From Mytilus edulis (taxonomy: Eukaryota > Mollusca > Bivalvia > Mytilida > Mytilidae), in contig NC_092346.1 of the NCBI RefSeq assembly GCF_963676685.1, forward strand, positions 27,045,133 through 27,109,132: a stretch of DNA of 64,000 bases, written 5' to 3'. Within the stretch, counting starts at the first letter, position 1; each line of letters starts with the position of its first letter. The notes under the pieces were generated by a model that had not been told where the DNA came from, made no database searches, and worked only from the letters and a program-made list of their open reading frames with translations. The translations under genes and the position numbers were made by a program. Below are positions 9,032 through 19,654 of this stretch, in pieces.

Positions 9032-10753
9032 TCAAACTTTATAAACAAAACATGTCTGATATGATTTCTCATTTTTCTCACCACTTGTATGACTTGACAC
9101 TATCATCAATCCAGTTTCTCTGTTGATGTCTAAAGCAGAAGGATGTTTGATTCCATCAGCATCTGAAAGTAGTGTCTTACAGATCTTACCATCTGGTGAT
9201 ACTACCAGTATACTGTTGTTTCCAGCAGAGGCTATATAAACAAAACCATTTCTGTCTATTGTAAGTCCTTTTGGTTTGACAATGTCTTGATGCTGAAATG
9301 TCCAGAGAGGTTCACCAGTAGCTTTGTAGCAGCAGACTTCATTTTGAAGGACATTGGTACCATAGATATTTCCTTGGAATAATGAAATACGAAACAGTTC
9401 TCCCATTCCTTCTAAGATTGTATGAGACATGTCACTCAGATTCACTGTAGTACACTGTCTGCCACTACTGATAACTAAAGTTTTTCCATCACTTGCTACT
9501 CCAAAACAGTGGTGAGAAAGTTTAATTGTTTGAATAATTTTACTTCTATTTACATCTACCAGGACTGTCTGGTTTCCTTGTCCTAATGTGACAGCCACTG
9601 TATTATTCATAACAAGGCAATCATCATATGGAAACTCTGTGAATGTTACTACTTTTCTGATAAAAATGCCATCATTTCTGAACAACAGTAGTTGGTTTTT
9701 GTCTCTACCAAGGTACCCTCTATCAAGTATTATAAATTTACCATCAGGTAATATAAGACAGGCAGATATATCTAAAGACTTTATATCTTTTGAAATTGTC
9801 AGTCTTGTCAACAAGGATGGTTTTATTTGTTCCACTCCAGGAACTTTTGGAATCAAGTGCTGGGCTTGATCTTTTCTTCCAGCCTTGATTTTTAGAGTAG
9901 AAGTGGTGGTATTGATATTGATAATTCCAAATGAATTGACATCTTGTAAAAATGATTGTAGAGCAGATGAAAGGTTGACCTCTAGATTTTTTTCAATGAA
10001 GTGGTCTCCACTTTCTAAATCTTCTATATATTTTGTCGTTTGTGATGTAATTTTCTCAATCTCTCTTAGAGCAATAAACCTTTGTAGCTCTGTAGTATAT
10101 CGTGTCGTTTCGGAAAACTGGCTCTGTATTTGGTTTATCTGACTGGCCCGCTGTTCCATTTGTTGCGCGAGTGTGGCCATGTTAAATCTCAGCTTTAAAT
10201 GTTTAGACTCTAAGTCATTAAGTAAGTCTTGCTCTAATTTGTTTAAGTAATCATCAATCGACTTCCTCATATACCGTATTTTCTCAATGGCTTTGGTTTT
10301 CTGAGTATCGGTGGTGGTGATCCTAGTTTGCAGATACTTTATGGCTGTATCTATGTTTTCCTTCACAATCTTTAAATCTTTTTCAAAAAGTTGCACTGAG
10401 GCAGATGATTTGACTTGCTGAAGGATATCTGACAAAGGTTTCATTTCTTGACACATCTTGTGTTTATCAGTGACACACTGAACACAGCATGGACAGGCAT
10501 GGAAAGAACAGTAAAGTTCAAACTTCTTCTTGTGGTCTTGGCACTGGCTACTTATTTCTTGCATGAATGTAGGTAACTTTTGGTAATCATCAGCTGACAT
10601 GGTTTTATGGTTTTTAGACAGATGTGACTTGCTGTGAGGTTTTTCACAGTCTCCACAAAATAAAACCTCACATTCTGTGCACCATGTGACTGCTGAATTG
10701 GAGATTCCATCGTCATTGCAAATTGTACAAAGTTGTTTGACTGATGAGGCCAT
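9032..10753 (-). CDS. TRIM-like tandem B-box / coiled-coil / NHL-type beta-propeller protein, copy 1
   Basis: The 573-residue protein has no RING. A B-box1-like zinc finger comes first (Cys9, Cys12, Cys25, Cys28, Cys33, Cys36, His40, His49), then a B-box2 (Cys71, His74, Cys82, Cys90, Cys93, His98, Cys101), a coiled coil at about 110-245, and from about 305 to the end a propeller of NHL-like repeats, one clear repeat reading PKGLTIDRNGFVYIA. TRIM-NHL relatives act as scaffolds or, when a RING is present, as ubiquitin ligases. Without a RING, direct ligase activity is unlikely; in bivalves such genes are expanded and often linked to immunity (family knowledge). The CDS is uninterrupted. It is four residues longer than copies 3 and 4 because of an extra GYLGRD-like loop near residue 345. 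The ATG is supported by conservation in four copies and by a splice acceptor just upstream. Confidence 0.92.
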   Translation of the reverse strand: MASSVKQLCTICNDDGISNSAVTWCTECEVLFCGDCEKPHSKSHLSKNHKTMSADDYQKLPTFMQEISSQCQDHKKKFELYCSFHACPCCVQCVTDKHKMCQEMKPLSDILQQVKSSASVQLFEKDLKIVKENIDTAIKYLQTRITTTDTQKTKAIEKIRYMRKSIDDYLNKLEQDLLNDLESKHLKLRFNMATLAQQMEQRASQINQIQSQFSETTRYTTELQRFIALREIEKITSQTTKYIEDLESGDHFIEKNLEVNLSSALQSFLQDVNSFGIININTTTSTLKIKAGRKDQAQHLIPKVPGVEQIKPSLLTRLTISKDIKSLDISACLILPDGKFIILDRGYLGRDKNQLLLFRNDGIFIRKVVTFTEFPYDDCLVMNNTVAVTLGQGNQTVLVDVNRSKIIQTIKLSHHCFGVASDGKTLVISSGRQCTTVNLSDMSHTILEGMGELFRISLFQGNIYGTNVLQNEVCCYKATGEPLWTFQHQDIVKPKGLTIDRNGFVYIASAGNNSILVVSPDGKICKTLLSDADGIKHPSALDINRETGLMIVSSHTSGEKNEKSYQTCFVYKV

Positions 10754-10765
10754 TACTTTTTCTCT

Positions 10766-10771
10766 TTACAT
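10766..10771 (-). promoter_or_regulatory. Conserved start-stop mini-ORF (ATGTAA) and splice acceptor before TRIM copy 1
   Basis: On the minus strand the sequence reads ...atatatttcag, then ATGTAA, then 12 nt, then the TRIM ATG. The AG at 10772-10773 looks like the acceptor of a 5'UTR intron, so the mini-ORF would be the first codon pair of the coding exon. The same arrangement is at 19667-19672, 31239-31244 and 50246-50251. Start-stop elements are known to stall initiating ribosomes and lower downstream translation. Function here is inferred. Confidence 0.55.
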
Positions 10772-10773
10772 CT

Positions 10774-12082
10774 GAAATATATGGATAAAAGCTCTCTAAT
10801 ATGAATATACTGGGAGTGAATGGGTTATATAACAAATAGTTTGCCGAAAAATATTACTGTATTAAGTATTCAGTATTATGAATAGATTCTTCATGTTCCG
10901 ATATCTCATGACAAAACATATGCTATAGCTATATATATTAGGAAACTGTAAAAAGAAAAAAAGAAAACAAAGTTATCAGCAAGACAAGATCTTCAAAAGT
11001 GCAGCTATCCAAAGTTATCAGTTGACTCCTTGAAGGAACTTAAATGACGACTTTTATCATTTTTGTTTTGTTTTCACGTACTATCTTAAAAACTATAATG
11101 AAAAGATAAATTTCTTAAATGCAAATTTGATCAATAAGTACTACATATCTACAAATAGGTCAAATAGAAGAAATTGTTAGTCCGCTCCCTGTAAGAATTA
11201 TTGAGAACTTTAGATTGGTCGAAAGACAAAATCTATTTGATTGAAGAGGTATGTCAACTTCTAATATGAGTTATAGTCCTTTAAGATGGATTTTTATGTC
11301 CCATCCCCTCCTAGGGGGCATAATTTTTGTCGGTCTGTGTGTCCGTTGTTCTTTCGTCTGGCTGGCTGTCTGTCCCACTACATATTTAAGGTTTTAGTCA
11401 AGTTGGTTTTTGATGTGGTTTAAGTCCAATTAATTTGAAACTTAGTTCACACATTGCATTTTGTATAACCTTTCTTATGCTTATGTTCAAATAAAGTTTT
11501 GATCCCAGTTTCACGGTCCACTAAACAAAGCAAATGAAAGTGCTAGTGGAGGTTAAAGTGTTTTTCAAAGTTTTTGGTCAGGGTAGTTTTTCAGTTTTTG
11601 ATAAAATTGAAATCCAATCAACTTGAAACTTAGTACATATGGTCCCTATGATTTGATCTTCCCAATTTAAACGCCAATTTATAGTTTTGACATCCATTTC
11701 ACGGTCCACTGAGCATAGAGAATGGTAATGGGAGTGGGTCATCTATGTACTATCTATGGACACATTCTTGTTCCTTTTTAGTTTTGTTTTGGGAACCAAA
11801 GGTATGTTTGCATAAGAAAACTTCAAACAGCCAATTTATCAGCTTTACTAGATCTACAAATAAGTCATATCTGAAATTGATAGTTGACTTAAATGATATT
11901 TTATCCATTTTTGAAAATCAAAAGCAGAGAGACCATAAACAACAAAAAATAATCAGTCAAACATCTACTCTATATATAATCTTGGAGAGTCCACCCAGAT
12001 ATTTATGAAGTTGCACCGAATGATCAAGTTGAGAGACATTATAAGACTCTTAATTTTCTAACCTAGTGGAGTTCATTCTCGG
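10774..12082. other. Upstream region of TRIM copy 1, interspersed repeats
   Basis: No second gene is supported. The part nearest the gene (10774-10900) closely matches unit B but differs from C and D. From about 11285 to 11760 there is a mussel repeat beginning ATTTTTATGTCCCATCC with CT/GT-rich words and two 'cacggtccact' segments. All four units carry it at the same distance. A 5' exon of the TRIM gene may lie here, but I cannot place its donor. Confidence 0.45.
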
Positions 12083-12183
12083 ATAGTCCGAGATTACTCT
12101 GACGTCCAACGGCTGTTTTGCCAGACAAGCTGGGGCCGTGGGACAAAACAGCCGTTGGACGTCAGAGTAATCTCGGACTCATA
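12083..12183. mobile_element. 101-bp foldback MITE with perfect 35-bp arms
   Basis: The arms 12086-12120 and 12144-12178 are perfect reverse complements (GTCCGAGATTACTCTGACGT at the outer end), separated by a 23-nt loop. CTCGG flanks both sides (12078-12082 and 12184-12188) and occurs once at the empty site in unit B (about 20989-20993). Confidence 0.85.
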
Positions 12184-13395
12184 CTCGGAGTGACACTGAG
12201 AAATCAAAATATCTAGAAAAAAAGAATGTACTATCTCCTTGAAATTTTTGGACTGTGTCGGAATAATATATCAAATAAAGTAAGTTTTCCCTTTCTTGTG
12301 TTGGACATTTATTATGTTTTTACTTTCTGTTTTAAACAATCAAGGATTTCTTGTGTTATGTATAGATATACTATTGCCAGAGTTTAATGATATTTTGATT
12401 TTAGTTAATTAAATAAATGTGCAATTGAATTATTTGAACATTCTTACCATGAACAATTTGACGGAAAGGAATTTGAACAGGGAAGTAAAATGTCCAATAT
12501 CTGGGACACTTACGTATATTATTAACTCAAATAGAAATTCTTATCCCAACAGTTAAATGTCTTTGTATGAATATAAATTTGATACACTAATATATTTTTT
12601 TTTTAAATGCGTGTTTTTTTTCATACTTACTTAAACAATTTTTAAAGAATCTCCAATGTGTGTAATCACACAAATCTGATAAATATAATTGTTTCAGTTT
12701 ACATTCAATTAAAACAACTTTCATATTTTTTTAATTTATTAAACATCTTAAAAAAAATATCAATTTTTAATAAGTAGTTAAACCTTTTTAATGACAATAC
12801 ATGTAACTCCTCAAGGCAGATGAAGAACTGCATGGTTTAAATTATAGAAACAAAACATTATTTGAATCTGGAATAATTTTGAATTCTGGAAAATTGATAA
12901 GAAATGTATGATGAAAATAAACCAAATTAATGAGACACTGAGGGGAGGGGGTAGTTAGTTTATACAGAAATAAAAGCAAAAGTAATTTGAAGTCGTGCAA
13001 GAAGGGCTAACCCCTAAAGTTGGTTAGTTTTCATCATACATTTCTTTTCGGTTTAACATAGTTTGAAATTATTCCAGAATCAAATATTTGCTTTTTTAAA
13101 AGTTCAATTACTTCTTAAAAAGGAAACATGTTTGGACAAGATATTTCATTCAGAAATACTTGTGATAATACTAATAAGACACAAATATATTTTTTGGCAC
13201 CTCCACTAAAAATTAATAAAGCTATGACCGCTTAAATAAACACTATTTGTATTTTTAGTCAATTTAGGTCAAAACATTTCATAATCTTCGTGTGTTTTTG
13301 TCATATTTAACCTTGGCCGCCATCCACTATCCAAACAATTTTTATATTGATGAATTCTATATCAAAATTGGAATCTTTTGGTTACAAAACATTTC
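12184..13395. other. Non-coding flank with an imperfect palindrome
   Basis: No gene is supported. Between about 12855 and 13095, 'ctggaataatttt' and 'aagaaatgtatgatgaaaa' recur inverted as 'ttttcatcatacatttctt' and 'aaattattccag', a MITE-like foldback also in unit C (33213-33440). Homology to units B and D ends at about 12620. At 13310-13425 a second inverted pair (CTTGGCCGCCATC and GATGGCGGCCAAAG) borders the reverse-transcriptase relic. Confidence 0.45.
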
Positions 13396-13399
13396 GGAT

Positions 13400-14935
13400 C
13401 GTAGATGGCGGCCAAAGTTTTCTTAAAGCTCTTCAGTCTGAAAATTGCACAAAATCGACATATTTTGACAAAATGTGTATTGTCTAAAATGGGCCTACTT
13501 TGGAGAATATTGTATACCTAAACTACATAAGTGTCCTTACAAACAACGGTATATTGCTAGGTCTTCCAAGTGTTCCACGGAACCTCTTTCTAAATTATTA
13601 ACATATATTTTATCAGCAATCGAAGACGGTCTTCAAAGTTATTGTGAAACTGCCCATTTAGAGGTGGAGTGAATCAGATGTAGATACTTAAAAATTCCAA
13701 GGATCTTTTAGAGTACATACAATCTAACTCTCTTTCATCTTGCAATAGTATTAAAACATTTGAGGCTTTTCTACACTTTATACAAGTATTCCACATTCCA
13801 AACTAAAAGACAAATTGAAAGAGTTGGTATTGCTTTGTTTCATAAAAAAGAATGACAAATGTAGATCCAAGTGAGGAGGGATAAATCCTACTTTGTAAAG
13901 GATCACTCTGATTCAAACAAAACATTCTCTGAAACTGACATTATCAAGATGCTTGATTTCTTGATTGACAACACATTTGTTACGTTCGGAGGGCGTGTTT
14001 TTCAACAGACTGTCGGCATTCCAATGGTAACCAATTGCGCCCCTCTTCTTGCCGACTTGTTTCTTTATTATTATGAGGCTAACTTCACACAGAAACTTCT
14101 TAGGATGAAAGATAAGAAGTTATCATTATCCTCTAACTCTACTTCCCGCTATATAGATGATATTCTTTCACTGAATAATTCAAAATTTGGTGACTATGAT
14201 GAACGCATCTATCCAATCAAACTAGAGATAAAGGATACAACAGATACAGTTAAGTCGGCCTCATATCTTGAATTACATCTAGAAATTGACGGTCGGTGGA
14301 AAAAAAACTTAACGACAAAAAAGATGATTTCAGCTTTCCAATTGTGAACTTTCCATTTCGAAGTTGCAACGTTCCAGCAGCACCTACATACGGGGTATAT
14401 ATCTCCCAGTTGATACGATATTCCCGTGCTGCATTTCCTATCATGATTTTCTTGATAGAGGGTTGCTGCTCACAAGTAAGCTATTAAACCAAGAGTTCCA
14501 ATTGGTGAATCGTCGTAAATTTTACGGACGCCGTCACGAGGTGGTTGACCGCGTTAAGGAATAACCGTTTCACAAATGATATCGGATATGTTCCTTACGT
14601 CGTAACTACAATCCCCTTCCCTTTCATGAATGTGACCTACCGAATAAGACTTTTTTCCGGATAATTTGTTATAACATAAGCAACACGACGGGTGTCACTT
14701 GTGGAGCAGTATCTCAGTGCTTACCCTTCCGGAGCACCTGAGATCACCCCCAGTTTCAACTGAATGGGGTTAGTGTTGCTTATTCTTTAGTTTTCTATGT
14801 TGTGTGTACTATTGTTTGTCTGGTTGTCTTTTTCATTTTTAGCCTTGGCGCTGTCAGTTTATCATTTCGATTTATGAGTTTGACTGTCCCTTTGGTACCT
14901 TTCGTCCCTCTTTTAATGAAAAGAACTGCCGACGT
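13400..14935 (+). pseudogene. Reverse-transcriptase relic of a common bivalve retroelement, unit A copy
   Basis: Broken plus-strand frames at 13475-13672, 13871-14347 and 14296-14567 encode a reverse transcriptase with a 'GIPM.TNCAPLLADLF' region and the catalytic-type RYIDDILSL box, followed by a conserved tail ending 'VSQM.SDMF'. Several stops and frameshifts separate the parts and a catalytic first Asp region is lost. The 3' non-coding part continues to the 'tgactgtccctttggtacctttcgtccctc' block near 14910. The same family occurs at 33700-35270 and, 5'-truncated, inside the Gypsy element at 61078-61735. It may be Penelope-like, but I cannot fix the class. Confidence 0.65.
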
Positions 14936-15039
14936 ATTTAGCATTAAGGTTTTTGAAATAGACCCATTTACGAACCAAATTATGACCTTTTTTCCACATG
15001 CACTTATTTCTGTCAATGTGGGGTTTAGGTAAACGGGCA

Positions 15040-15237
15040 GAAAGTCACAGGGCAAAAAGTCACAGGACATTAAGTCACAAATTTGGTAGGACAAAAAGTC
15101 AAAAATAATATGTTGACAATTGTTTGAATATATAAGTGAAATATCTTGAAATATTTACTTTTAAGCGTTTTTTATTCAAAGAAAATAGTCAGAAAAAATG
15201 AATTGCGACTTTTTATCCTGTGACTTTCTGTCCTACA
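15040..15237. repeat. AGTCACAGG minisatellite with inverted counterpart
   Basis: A roughly 16-bp unit (variants of CAAAAAGTCACAGGA) runs at 15043-15105, and its inverse lies at 15207-15237, so the whole could be a small foldback element. Unit C has the left array only, expanded (35393-35495). Confidence 0.5.
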
Positions 15238-15245
15238 ATCGGGGA

Positions 15246-15297
15246 TTACTATCCACACCCGTACGAAAGATTTTTTTTGTACGGGTGTGGATAGTAA
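15246..15297. repeat. Perfect 19-bp inverted repeat (hairpin)
   Basis: TTACTATCCACACCCGTAC at 15246-15264 is exactly inverted at 15279-15297, with a 14-nt T-rich loop. A T run in the loop rather than after the stem, and the absence of a gene, argue against a terminator. Unit C lacks it. Confidence 0.8.
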
Positions 15298-15879
15298 GGG
15301 GACGACCATTTGATATTCGGGGGGGGGGGAGGCAGGAGGATTTTGAAAATAAATAACTCAGCCTTGATAATCACAAAAATAAATGGTTTGTTCTGTGGTT
15401 GTTGAAAATAAATTACCTGACTTGCAATGTATTGAAAATAATTAACTCAGCAGGTCTAATCGAAAGTATGAGATGGCACCAGATTCTTCATAAATTCATC
15501 TTTTTTCCCAAAAAAATCGGGAAACACTTCCCAATTTTTTTAATAATAAAAGTATAAGTATTATTTAAATATACTTGAAATGTCTGAAAATTGGTTTCAT
15601 TTACATTGAGGTATAATGTCTCAGGAAACCTTACCCCACTTTTATTTTAACAGGGCCGTTACTACAAATGCCTCAATGTAGGAAATTTCAAAACAGTAAT
15701 AAATCAGAGAATATGCACAACAGACTGACTGACTGGTTGCTTTTAACAGTACACACTCATTTTAAATTAACATATTTTGCCAGAAAGCATATTGTCATAT
15801 AAGGCCTGGGAAATAAAGATTTAGCGAAGATGGATTTCAGGATTGTACCGATCTCATATCTATCGTGTCTATTCTTTTA
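15298..15879. other. Intergenic, low-complexity patches
   Basis: A G run at 15319-15331 is followed by degenerate 'aaaataaataactcag' repeats to about 15450. No coding or RNA feature is seen. Confidence 0.4.
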
Positions 15880-16740
15880 AACTAGAGACTCTTAAGAATT
15901 TTTTGAAAATTGATAAAAATTGACTGTAAAGGGTTTTAACTCCTTAAGGGGTCAACTGACCATTTTGGTCATGTTTGACTTATTTGTAGATCTTACTTTG
16001 CTGTTTACAGTTTATCTCTATCTATAATAATATTCAAGATATTAACCTTAAACTGCAAAATTTCCTTAAAATTGCCAATTCAGGGACAGCAACCCAACAA
16101 CCTATTGTTCAATTTGTCTAAAAATTTCAGGGAAGCTAGATCTTGACTTCATAAAAAAATTAACCTTGTCAAATTTCAATGCTTCGGTTTCAGAGTTATA
16201 AGCCAAAATCTACATTTTACCCCTATGTTTTATTCTTAACCATGGTGGCTATCTTGGTTGGTTGGTTGGCCGGGTCACCGGACACATTTTTAAACAAGAT
16301 ACCCCAATGATGATTGTGTCAAAGTATTAATAAATTTTGCCCAGTAGTTTCAGAGGTAAAGATTTTTGTAAAAGAGAACAAAAATTTAATCTAATGTTCA
16401 ATTTGTCTGAAAATTTCAGGGTTATTAGATTTTGACTTGATAAACAGTTTAACTCCTTATCAGATTTGCTCTAAATGCTTCGGTTGCAGAGTTATAAGCC
16501 AAAATTTACATTTTACCCCTATGTTCTATTTTTAGCCATGGCGGCCATAAGGTTGGTTGGCCGGGTCACCGTACACATTTTTTTTTAAACTAGATACCCA
16601 AATGATGATTGTGGTCAAGTTTGGTTAAATTTGGCCAAGCAGTTTCAGAGGAGAAGATTTTTGTACAAGTTAACGACGACGGACGCCGGACGCCAAGTGA
16701 TGAGAAAAGCTCACTTGGCCATTTAGGCCAGGTGAGCTAA
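15880..16740. repeat. Spacer tandem repeat between units A and B (shortened copies)
   Basis: Two partial copies of a unit with 'ggttggttggccgggtcacc' and 'tttcagaggagaagatttttgta' occur about 290 bp apart, ending in a GGACGCCGGACGCCAAGTGA block and the palindrome AGCTCACTTGGCC...GGCCAGGTGAGCT (about 16708-16738). The fuller array stands between C and D at 43809-46315. Confidence 0.7.
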
Positions 16741-17405
16741 AAAGAAGAACCTATCATACACTTTTTATTATGGTTTGATCTAGTTCTCAGATATAATAAA
16801 CAATAGGTCAATTATTATGTATAGTGTATGGAACAAACAAAGTTGTACATATAAAAAAAAATGTGGTATGATTGCCAATACCGGAGACTTCTGTCTACAA
16901 GAGACCAAAATGACACAGAAATTAACAACCGTACGGCCTTCAACAATGAGCCATGTCTGCCTGGCTGTGATTATATAACATTGGCCTCAATTTCATGGCT
17001 CATTGCTCAATGTTGATTTTGTTGTTGGATGTCAGGCACAGCAAGCAACAGGACCACTATATTTGGTGAATATAATGAGTATAGGGTGTATATGTCTGTC
17101 TAGCTTGGTTTATTTTACTCACTCGGCTCTGACCTTGATAATGTTAAGTTTATGTATAAACCCTCACATTAAAGACTTTCATCTGCATTTGTTTGCACCT
17201 GTTGTTTAGGGGTTGTCGTTCGTTGTGGTTCACAAGTGTTTATCCTTTCTTGTTTTTTTTGTGTATGGATTAGTCTTGGTTTTTCTGTTTGAATTGTTTT
17301 ACACTAGTCATTCTGGGGCCCTTTATAGCTTGCTGTTCAGTGTTAGGGTATTACATCTATGGTGTTAGCCAATGCTCTGTGTCGAGACTGTACTTTGACC
17401 TACAA

Positions 17406-17480
17406 TTGTTTACTTTTCATACATTGTGACTTGGATGGAGAGTTGTTTACTTTTCATACATTGTGACTTGGGTGGAGAGT
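17406..17480. repeat. 37-bp minisatellite, two copies
   Basis: This is the same unit as at 6845-6992, here with two copies, the second with one G/A change (ttgggtggag). Confidence 0.85.
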
Positions 17481-17941
17481 TGTCTAATTGGCATACCACT
17501 TCTACTTATTTCTATTTCAACATAAATTCAGGCATAAGTAAATTAGGCGAAACATTTTAGAGTGTGCACTGCCTTGACAGGAAGGTTAACATAGTATAGT
17601 TTAGTTTCAGTATCGAGAATATTTACACCACAACCAGTTTAGCTTAATACGAACATAGTCTCAGACATTTAAATTATTTGATTTGCATGAAGGTAAAAAC
17701 TGAAAGTCTTTCTGATGCATACTATTACTGTTTCCTTTTTTGAATAATATGGTATGTTTTCGGAAAAATAGGATAAACATGTTTATAAATATTAAATATA
17801 TATGAAAAAGTGAACAAATAAGTATTTTAATAATTAAGGATTTATATGCCTTAATAAGGAAAATGAAATGTCCTTGAAATGATTAAACACTAAATGTCTA
17901 GATACAATTCTACTCAAAATAAAAAAAAATAAAAGAGCATT

Positions 17942-19654
17942 TCAAACTTTATAAACAAAACATGTCTCATATGATTTCTCATTTTTCTCACCACTTATAC
18001 AACTTGACAGAATCATCAATCCAGTTTCTCTGTTGATGTCTATAGCATTAGGATGATTGATTCCATCAGCATCTGATAGTATTGTCTTACAGCTCTTACC
18101 ATCTGGTGATACTACCACGATACTGTTGTTTCCAGCAGAAGCTATATAAACAAAACCATACTTGTCTAATGTAAGTCCTCGTGGTCTGTCAATTTCTTGA
18201 TGCTGAAATGTCCACAGAAGTTCTCCTGTAACTTTGTAACAGCAAAGTTTATTTGCACTGTCATTGGTACCGTAGATATTTCCTTGGAATAATGAAATAC
18301 AAAACACTCCTCTCATTCCTGCTATGATTGTATGAGACATGTCACTCAGATTCACTGTAGTACACCTGCTGTTACTATCACTGATGACCAAAGTTTTACC
18401 ATCACTTGCTACTCCATAACAGTCATGAGAAAGTTTAATTGATTGAATAATTTTACTTCTATTTACATCCACCAGGACTGTCTGGTTTCCTATTCCCAAT
18501 GTGACAGCCACTGTATTATTCATGACAAGGCAACCATCATATGGACACTTTGTGAATGTTACTACTTTTCTGATAAAAATGCCATCATTACTGAACAACA
18601 GTAGTTGGTTTATTTTGTTTCTATCAAGTATTATAGATTTACCATCAGGTAATATAAGACAGGCAGATATATCCAAAGACTTTATATCTTTTGAAATTGT
18701 CAGTCTTGTCAACAAGGATGGTTTTATTTGTTCCACTCCAGGAACTTTTGGAATCAAGTGCTGGGCTTGATATTTTCTTCCAGCCTTTATTTTTAGAGTA
18801 GAAGTGGTGGTATTGATATTGATATTTCCAAATGAATTGACATCTTGTAAAATTGATTGTAGAGCAGATGAAAGTTTGACCTCTAGATTTTTTTCAATGA
18901 AATGGTCTTCACTTTCTAAATCTTCTATATATTTTGTCGTTTGTGATGTAATTTTCTCAATCTCTCTTAGAGCAATAAGCCTTTGTAGCTCTGTAGTATA
19001 TCGTGTCGTTTCGGAAAACTGGCTCTGTATTTGGTTTATCTGACTGGCCCGCTGTTCCATTTGTTGCGAGAGTGTGGCCATGTTAAATCTCAGCTTTAAA
19101 TGTTTAGACTCTAAGTCATTAAGTAAGTCTTGCTCTAATTTGTTTAAGTAATCATCAATCGACTTTCTCATATACCGTATTTTCTCAATGGCTTTGGTTT
19201 TCTGAGTATCGGTGGTGGTGATCCTAGTTTGCAAATACTTTATGGCTGTATCTATGTTTTCCTTCACAATCTTTAAATCTTTTTCGAAAAGTTGCACTGA
19301 GGCAGATGATTTGACTTGCTGAAGGATATCTGACAAAGGTTTCATTTCTTGACACATCTTGTGTTTATCAGTGACACACTGAACACAGCATGGACAGGCA
19401 TGGAAAGAACAGTAAAGTTCAAACTTCTTCTTGTGGTCTTGGCACTGGCTACTTATTTCTTGCATGAATGTAGGTAACTTTTGGTAATCGTCAGCAGACA
19501 TGTTTTTATGGTTCTTAGACAGATGTGACTTGCTGTGAGGTTTTTCACAGCCTTCACAAAAGAAAACCTCACATTATGTGCACCATGTGACTGCTGAATT
19601 GGAGATTCCATCGTCATTGCAAATTGTACAAAGTTGTTTGACTGATGAGGCCAT
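17942..19654 (-). pseudogene. TRIM-like B-box / propeller gene, copy 2, with nonsense codon 27
   Basis: Homology to copy 1 covers 570 codons from the conserved ATG at 19654, but codon 27 (Glu in the other copies, inside the first B-box between Cys25 and Cys28) is TAA (19574-19576 on the plus strand). The rest of the frame is open. The next Met, codon 52 (19501), would give a 519-residue protein that lacks the first zinc finger but keeps B-box2 (CQDHKKKFELYC...), the coiled coil and the propeller. It could be a recent pseudogene or a B-box1-less variant. The absence of other damage favours recent loss. The acceptor and start-stop mini-ORF (19667-19672) are intact. Confidence 0.85.

Larger units (their letters stand above)
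1..15105. repeat. Segmental duplication unit A (long copy, partner of unit C)
   Basis: The sequence from base 1 recurs from about 21867 with only scattered changes, and the match can be followed block by block to the AATATGTTGACAATTG block at about 15105, which recurs in the flank after a large insertion in C. The unit extends left of the window. It holds the candidate 3' exons, an integrase-derived gene relic, an inverted interspersed repeat pair, a LINE fragment, TRIM copy 1 and a reverse-transcriptase relic. Insertions present in only one copy give readable empty sites. I judged similarity by eye and computed no percentage. Confidence 0.85.

Noticed and set aside
9588-10142. Plus-strand open frames antisense to the TRIM genes (also near 18501, 30097 and 49104)
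   Set aside because: They mirror the conserved coding sequence on the opposite strand and have no independent support.
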